From: an uncultured Oscillospiraceae bacterium
GTDB lineage: Bacteria; Bacillota; Clostridia; Oscillospirales; Oscillospiraceae
Reading direction: 5' to 3'
Assembly (NCBI GenBank): GCA_934593275.1
Contig: CAKTQE010000003.1
Span: 29,439-93,438 of the forward strand
DNA: 64,000 nt
The translations under genes were made by a program, and so were the position numbers. This document shows, one piece after another, positions 59,649 through 64,000 of the stretch; position 1 is the stretch's first letter; each line of letters begins with the position of its first letter. Below the pieces are notes generated by a model. The model searched no databases. It had not been told where the DNA came from and saw only the letters and a list, made by a program, of their open reading frames with translations.

Positions 59649-60035
59649 CTATGAAAGTCCGTACAAAAGCCCAGGTACGATGAATGCGGATGGATGGGCA
59701 ATGCACCAAGCGGTTACGCTATAGATGCTTCCTGCATTGACAGGTAAAACGTATATAATAGCCGAACAAGCGTATATAAGCACAAGCAGAATCGAGAGAA
59801 TTCTCATGGAACGCCGAAATGTTGCCGGTATGCGGTTTCCAATGTTCAAAATGGCCCCAATCAGTATTCCTGAGCATACCCACGAAAGCGGAGAGAGAAC
59901 AAAGGCGTTTAGCTTTTCAACAAATGTGATTTTATAATCCAGTCCTCTTTGCTCTTTGCTGAAATCACAATAAATATTGATCCCAATACAGACGGCAATC
60001 ACCAAGCAAAGGACGATGATATAGGTTCTTTTCAT
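59649..60035 (-). CDS. Small membrane protein, unknown function
   Basis: A 128-residue protein with about three to four hydrophobic helices (about 5-20, 45-66, 78-98, 105-127). I do not recognise the family. AGGAGG lies 8 bases before the ATG on the minus strand, which makes the start convincing. The base composition is AT-richer than the neighbours. It stands alone between a terminator and the DUF4179 gene. Confidence 0.65.
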   Translation of the reverse strand: MKRTYIIVLCLVIAVCIGINIYCDFSKEQRGLDYKITFVEKLNAFVLSPLSWVCSGILIGAILNIGNRIPATFRRSMRILSILLVLIYACSAIIYVLPVNAGSIYSVTAWCIAHPSAFIVPGLLYGLS

Positions 60036-60144
60036 TTATGATACCTCCTATGATTGAAGCCTGATTTGTTTTATTGATTACATGTCAAAGATAATTGTCC
60101 AATTCCTGTTCCACCTGGGGGGTGCAGAATGGGTCTGCTATATT

Positions 60145-61182
60145 CTACCCGATTTGCTCCACGATCCACACGGTTCCGACGACCTCGGAATCCGAATTTC
60201 GGATCTGAATCGTGGCCCGTCCGAAATCGTTGGTGGGAATGTCATAGAAGACGTTTCCGGTACTCTTGTCCAGCAGTCCCCAGAGGTCCAGCTCCTGGCA
60301 GTAGGTTTTCAGATAATCGTCCACGAGACCCTTGTCCGTAATGGTAAAGGGTAGCTGCAGACGGTAGCCGGACAGGGACTTTGACAGGGTGCCGTCCTGG
60401 AACAGCATACCGGGAACGCTGTCCGATACCACGGGATGGAAAATCTGTTTGTCACCCTCCGGCTCAGGAGCGGCGGTCAGGGACAGGGGCAGCTCTTCCG
60501 ACAGCGAATCCTCCTGCCCAAAGGGCCGCACCAAAACCTTGCAGGTGCCGGTCAATTCTTCCGGTCCCCGGAAGGTGTGTTCGCTTTCCAGAATGAGCGT
60601 TATTTCATCGGTGCCGTGGTTCTTGGTGAACAGTCCCTGGCCGTTGGTGTCCCAGTCGGCAAATTCCATGCGGGCGTTTACGTGAAGTAAGGTTTTTCCC
60701 AGTTCGTTCGCGTATTCCTGTAGGGTTTTGCTGCCGCTGAGACCAATCACGCCAACGCTGTCCGAGGCCATGGCATCCTCAGGGATCAGTAGGTATTCTT
60801 CACCGGCCCGGACGGTGATACTGAGCATGATTTTTTCGCCGGTATACAGGCTTTCTGTCAGGGCGCAGCTCCAACCGGCGTCTGATTCCGCTGCGGCGGT
60901 CTCCGGGGTAATATAAGCCGCCTCTCCCGGGGATACCTGCTCAAGTGTTCCCGTCATCGCTTCCCGGATGCCCATGAAGTTGGCTGCGTAGGCCGTGAAC
61001 GCCATAGCAATCACCAGGCAGGCTGCCAATATCAGCACCCACAGCCGCCGATGGCCGGAGCGGGCCTCATCGTTTCCCTTGCCCTGGGGCAGGGGGACAA
61101 ATTTTTCCTGCCGTTCCTCCCAGGCAGAGAGAAAACGGTCATCGATGCCGTTTATGGCCTTGTTGAATTCCAAAATGTTCAT
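60145..61182 (-). CDS. DUF4179-like membrane protein, probable anti-sigma factor
   Basis: A 345-residue protein. A cytoplasmic N-terminus (about 1-45) is followed by one membrane helix (about 47-66, LWVLILAACLVIAMAF) and a large extracellular region with the DUF4179-like segment SLYTGEKIMLSITVRAGEEY. Proteins of this kind are encoded directly after ECF sigma genes and are thought to hold the sigma factor at the membrane. The ATG overlaps the stop of the sigma gene by 4 bases. There is no zinc-binding anti-sigma motif. Confidence 0.8.
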   Translation of the reverse strand: MNILEFNKAINGIDDRFLSAWEERQEKFVPLPQGKGNDEARSGHRRLWVLILAACLVIAMAFTAYAANFMGIREAMTGTLEQVSPGEAAYITPETAAAESDAGWSCALTESLYTGEKIMLSITVRAGEEYLLIPEDAMASDSVGVIGLSGSKTLQEYANELGKTLLHVNARMEFADWDTNGQGLFTKNHGTDEITLILESEHTFRGPEELTGTCKVLVRPFGQEDSLSEELPLSLTAAPEPEGDKQIFHPVVSDSVPGMLFQDGTLSKSLSGYRLQLPFTITDKGLVDDYLKTYCQELDLWGLLDKSTGNVFYDIPTNDFGRATIQIRNSDSEVVGTVWIVEQIG

Positions 61183-61739
61183 ACCGCAATACCCTCCTGT
61201 TCCAAACGCTTGCGCAGGGAATACCGCATTTTTTGCAGGCGATATTGAATTTGCCGCACAGAATTCCCGTAGGTTTCAGCGATTTGCTCCAATGGCACGG
61301 CGTAAAAGTACCGGGCTACGAAAATACCCTGCTCCTCCCGGGAAAGGCTTCCCAGAAACGCATTAATATTTCTGGTGATTTCCCGCTGCTCCATGCGTTG
61401 GGCGGGATTCTGCCGCCCGTCCGGCAGGCAGTCCTCGATTTCGGACAGCAGAATGTCCGTTTCCGCGGACCGCTTGGCGGCGGTCAGGTAGCTGTAGCGT
61501 GTGAAGGACTGATTCCGGACAATGCGGCTGAGAAAGTGCCGCAGCACCCGGGGCCGGGTAGGTGGGATGGTATTCCAGGCGGCCAGATAGGTATCGTTCA
61601 CCGCCTCCTCTGCGTCTTCGTGGCGGTGAAGAATATTTTCGGCAATGGTATTCAGGTATGCGCCGTATTTTTTCCCGGTCTCCCGGATGGCCTGTTCCGA
61701 CCTGGCAAAATACAGCGTCACAATGGCATTGTCTTCCAT
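61179..61739 (-). CDS. ECF-type RNA polymerase sigma factor
   Basis: A 186-residue sigma-70 family protein with region 2 (NTIAENILHRHEDAEEAVNDTYLAAW) and region 4 (LSREEQGIFVARYFYAVPLEQIAETYG then SVRQIQYRLQKMRYSLRKRL). It would direct transcription in response to a signal relayed by the DUF4179 protein. AAGGAGC precedes the ATG. A palindrome (61763-61779) lies about 25 bases upstream. Confidence 0.92.
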   Translation of the reverse strand: MEDNAIVTLYFARSEQAIRETGKKYGAYLNTIAENILHRHEDAEEAVNDTYLAAWNTIPPTRPRVLRHFLSRIVRNQSFTRYSYLTAAKRSAETDILLSEIEDCLPDGRQNPAQRMEQREITRNINAFLGSLSREEQGIFVARYFYAVPLEQIAETYGNSVRQIQYRLQKMRYSLRKRLEQEGIAV

Positions 61740-61762
61740 AGCTTGCTCCTTGTTTGCTTTTT

Positions 61763-61779
61763 GTGTAAGGGCCTTACAC
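61763..61779. promoter_or_regulatory. Palindrome upstream of the sigma factor operon
   Basis: GTGTAAGG and CCTTACAC are perfect reverse complements around one central base. It lies 24 bases upstream of the sigma gene start and may be an operator. Confidence 0.5.
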
Positions 61780-61831
61780 CAATATAGTAGGCAAAGAGGG
61801 GGATGGAAACAAAAAGAAAGGAAATCTTTTA

Positions 61832-63112
61832 TTACAGATAATTATCCAGCTCCTGCTCGACCTGGGGGATGGGGGAGACTTTGGAGGTGTAGCGTTTTCC
61901 CCGGAAGATGACCTGGGAAAGCTGCCGCAGGGCGGCCAGATTGTTCAGGGGGTTGTCCCGGCATACCAGCAGGTCCGCGGACTTTCCGGCTTCGATGGAG
62001 CCGGTTTCTTTGTCAATTCCGGCGATTCTGGCGTTGCCCAGGGTGGCCATGTACAAAGCCTGGGTGTTGGAGACTCCGCAAAACCTATGCAGGTAGTGAA
62101 GCTCCCGCCAGGTGTCGTATTGGGTCACGTAGGGACAGGCGGTGTCCGTTCCAACGCCCACGGGAATACCGGCTTCCAAACAGGCCTTAGCGCAGCCCAC
62201 AATGCCGTCCATTACGATTTTGCCGTTGTACTTTTGCAAATCCGTGGCGTGGCTGACGGACTGGTCAAAAAGGGCAAAGGACAGGGTAGGGGAGATGGTG
62301 GTCACAAGGCTTGCTCCGGTTTTTTTGAACAGGTCGATGGTCTCCTCGTCCGGCATGGCACCATGCTCAATGGTGTCCACGCCGTTTTCCAGCGCGGCCC
62401 GAACGCCCTGGGGGCTTTCCACATGGGCGGCGACCTGAAGCCCCAGCTGGTGGGCTTTGTCACAGGCGGCCCGGATAATGGCCGGATCCATTTTCAATAC
62501 CCCCGGCTCTCCCTTTTTTACCGCGTCCAGCACCCCACCGGTGACCATGAGTTTGATCAGGTCCGGCTTGGTGGCGGCGATGTTGTCAACGCATTCCTTT
62601 GCCTCTGCCGGAGTGGTGACGGCGTAGGCCAGAGAACCGGCCATGTGGCCTCCCGGTACGGAAATGGCCATATTGCCCGCCAGAATCCGGGGTCCGACTT
62701 TGCGCCCGGCGTTGATTTCATCCCGCAGCTGGGCATCAAAGTCCAGAATGCCGCCTACAGTCCGGATGGTGGTGACGCCGGAGAGCAGCTGCTCCTTGGC
62801 AAAGCCCGCCACCATGGCCTTGCCCACTTTCCGGGTCAGGGAATTGGCGGTAACAAGCTTCACGGCCTTTACAGGGTCTGTCTGCTTCTTTTTGGGCTTG
62901 CCGCTTCCGGCCAGGTGGACGTGGAGATTGATCAGTCCCGGCAGTACATATTGCCCCTCTAAATCCCGTAAGGCATAGCCCTTGGGGATGGCAGTCTGGG
63001 GGACGATGCCCTGAATCCGGCCCTCCTTTACCAAAATGGCCAGGCCTTTCCGGGGCTGCATGGTTTCGGTTCCGTCCAGCACGATACAGTTTGTCAATGC
63101 GTAGGTTTCCAT
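61832..63112 (-). CDS. Amidohydrolase family protein (imidazolonepropionase/Xaa-Pro dipeptidase-like)
   Basis: A 426-residue metal-dependent hydrolase. It has an N-terminal beta-sandwich (NCIVLDGTETMQPRKGLAILVKEG split by position), the metal-binding INLHVHLAGSG, AAHVESPQG, DTIEHGAMPDEETI and the catalytic GVGTDTACPYV. The closing segment (SADLLVCRDNPLNNLAAL) is typical. Substrates of this group include cyclic amides and dipeptides with a C-terminal proline; the substrate here is not defined. AAGGAGG lies 8 bases before ATG 63112. Confidence 0.88.
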   Translation of the reverse strand: METYALTNCIVLDGTETMQPRKGLAILVKEGRIQGIVPQTAIPKGYALRDLEGQYVLPGLINLHVHLAGSGKPKKKQTDPVKAVKLVTANSLTRKVGKAMVAGFAKEQLLSGVTTIRTVGGILDFDAQLRDEINAGRKVGPRILAGNMAISVPGGHMAGSLAYAVTTPAEAKECVDNIAATKPDLIKLMVTGGVLDAVKKGEPGVLKMDPAIIRAACDKAHQLGLQVAAHVESPQGVRAALENGVDTIEHGAMPDEETIDLFKKTGASLVTTISPTLSFALFDQSVSHATDLQKYNGKIVMDGIVGCAKACLEAGIPVGVGTDTACPYVTQYDTWRELHYLHRFCGVSNTQALYMATLGNARIAGIDKETGSIEAGKSADLLVCRDNPLNNLAALRQLSQVIFRGKRYTSKVSPIPQVEQELDNYL

Positions 63113-63183
63113 AGAGGAGGCCTCCTTTTTATTTTTGTATGCCGCTCCCACAGGCAGTCCCGGCGGGAGGGCAGAGCGTTTTC

Positions 63184-63717
63184 TTAATCGCCATTCTCCG
63201 GCAGGTCCACCAGGCGGTAATCGTGGCCCACAGCCGGTAGAAACTTTTCCAGAAGATCGGTCATGGAAAGACGTATACTGGAAGTGTTGACGCAGGGATG
63301 GCAGCCCAGAAAGGCATCCTGAATCAGAGACCGGTCAATCAGCAGTTGCACCCGGTGTTCCCGGTCGTTCATGAGTCCCATAACGCTGACGGAGCCGGGG
63401 TGAATATCCAAAAGGGCTTCCATATGGCCCTCGTCTGCAAAGGAAAGTCTGGAACAACCCAATTGAGCGGACAGTGCTTTCGTTTTGAACTTTTTCTCTC
63501 CGGGCATCAGCAGCAGATAAAAGTCGGTCTGCTGACGGTTGCATAAAAATAGGTTTTTACACATGTGTACCCCCAAGGCCCGGTCCACTTCCTGACAGGC
63601 TTCCATGGTCATCGCCGCCGGGTGGTCAACGCGGGTATAGGGAATGGACAGGCTGTTCAGAAAATCATAGGTCCGAAGCTCCCTGACCTGACGGCCAGAG
63701 GAAAAAGAAACATCCAT
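63184..63717 (-). CDS. YbaK/ProX-type aminoacyl-tRNA deacylase (prolyl-tRNA synthetase associated domain)
   Basis: A 177-residue single-domain protein related to the editing domain of prolyl-tRNA synthetase. It has YTRVDHPAAMTMEAC, GVHMCKNLFLCNRQQTDFYL, the conserved lysine region KFKTKALSAQLG, and HPGSVSVMGLMND. Such proteins clear mischarged Ala- or Cys-tRNA-Pro in trans. The ATG at 63717 is preceded by AAGGAAG. It is downstream of nothing obvious and 71 bases upstream of the amidohydrolase on the same strand. Confidence 0.9.
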   Translation of the reverse strand: MDVSFSSGRQVRELRTYDFLNSLSIPYTRVDHPAAMTMEACQEVDRALGVHMCKNLFLCNRQQTDFYLLLMPGEKKFKTKALSAQLGCSRLSFADEGHMEALLDIHPGSVSVMGLMNDREHRVQLLIDRSLIQDAFLGCHPCVNTSSIRLSMTDLLEKFLPAVGHDYRLVDLPENGD

Positions 63718-63884
63718 TCAAAAAACTTCCTTTTTTTAACAGGTATGATGTGTTTATTATAGCATTTTTTGATAAAGATGCAATACTTTTTTGAAAAACA
63801 TTCAAACTGGGTATCTACTACAAAAAGTTGCATATTATACAAAATTATGAACGCAAAGTAAAATAAAAAAATATTGTTAGATAG

Positions 63885-63913
63885 TTGATTTTTTTGAAAT
63901 ATAATGCTATAAT
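63885..63913 (+). promoter_or_regulatory. Promoter of the last (partial) gene
   Basis: TTGATT (63885-63890) and TATAAT (63908-63913) are 17 bases apart, with an extended -10 (TGCTATAAT), 33 bases before the ATG at 63946. The DNA upstream (63718-63884) is very AT-rich. Confidence 0.75.
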
Positions 63914-63945
63914 ACGGCAAGAATAAATGAATGGGGAGCGGTCAT

Positions 63946-64000
63946 ATGGCAGAGGATGCACGCGTTCGGAAAACAAAACAAAAATTATCGGCAGCTCTTG
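63946..64000 (+). CDS. N-terminus of a probable TetR-family regulator (partial)
   Basis: ATG 63946 has GGGAG upstream, and the frame runs to the window end with MAEDARVRKTKQKLSAAL, the charged first helix pattern of TetR-type regulators. Only 18 residues are visible, so the family is a guess. Confidence 0.45.
   Translation, partial: MAEDARVRKTKQKLSAAL

Overview
The window is a chromosomal segment from an anaerobic, endospore-forming Bacillota, most likely a Clostridia of the gut Oscillospiraceae type. This rests on a SpoIVB-type sporulation protease, an Fe-S/FAD old-yellow-enzyme reductase, a CpsB/CpsD-type capsule kinase and phosphatase pair, Gram-positive ribosome binding sites (AGGAGG) and several TTG/GTG starts. 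The genus is not identified. Base composition changes sharply by region: for example bases 56401-56460 hold 37 G+C of 60, while 25321-25380 hold 15 of 60.

Layout. 1-2460: the tail of an unidentified gene and an OYE-type reductase. 2567-2848: a promoter with tRNA-Phe and tRNA-Gly. 2987-4959: a membrane protein and a divergent HTH regulator. 5215-31423: a large one-direction surface polysaccharide locus of about 26 kb. 31604-43984: housekeeping genes (SpoIVB, free methionine sulfoxide reductase, an IscS-IscU-Rrf2 operon, UvrA, a degenerate sensor kinase, RadC, UvrB, YajC, a PHP phosphatase). 44059-47950: a GNAT protein and a solute-binding lipoprotein paired with a hybrid histidine kinase. 48191-59387: a second surface polysaccharide operon (SGNH hydrolase, Wzz, tyrosine kinase, phosphatase, GDP-mannose/GDP-fucose synthesis, phosphohexomutase, VanY-type carboxypeptidase with cell-wall-binding repeats). 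59649-64000: a small membrane protein, an ECF sigma/DUF4179 pair, an amidohydrolase, a YbaK/ProX-type deacylase and the start of a TetR-like regulator.

How it fits together. The first polysaccharide locus opens with a 4,6-dehydratase, a membrane-anchored aminotransferase fusion and an initiating phospho-sugar transferase (a bacillosamine-like route). It continues with glycosyltransferases and a Wzx flippase, and ends with RmlA/RmlB plus a DegT aminotransferase and an acyltransferase (a dTDP-amino-deoxysugar route). Inside it lies an AT-rich block, 20775-27230: two ATP-grasp ligases, a PLP protein, an opine (octopine/nopaline) dehydrogenase and a B12-dependent mutase-like protein. An amino-acid symporter, a CapA protein and a TupA-like ATP-grasp protein lie further upstream. 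I read this as a candidate undescribed pathway that makes an unusual amino acid or opine and joins it to a surface glycan. No Wzy polymerase was recognised. The second locus supplies the kinase, phosphatase and GDP-sugar enzymes that the first lacks, so the two probably serve one polymer or share a precursor pool.

A 163-bp repeat with inverted ends occurs three times (38487-38649, 39729-39891, 59387-59549). Two copies sit between a stop codon and its terminator, and two bracket the degenerate kinase gene. No CRISPR array, rRNA, insertion sequence with transposase, or prophage was seen.
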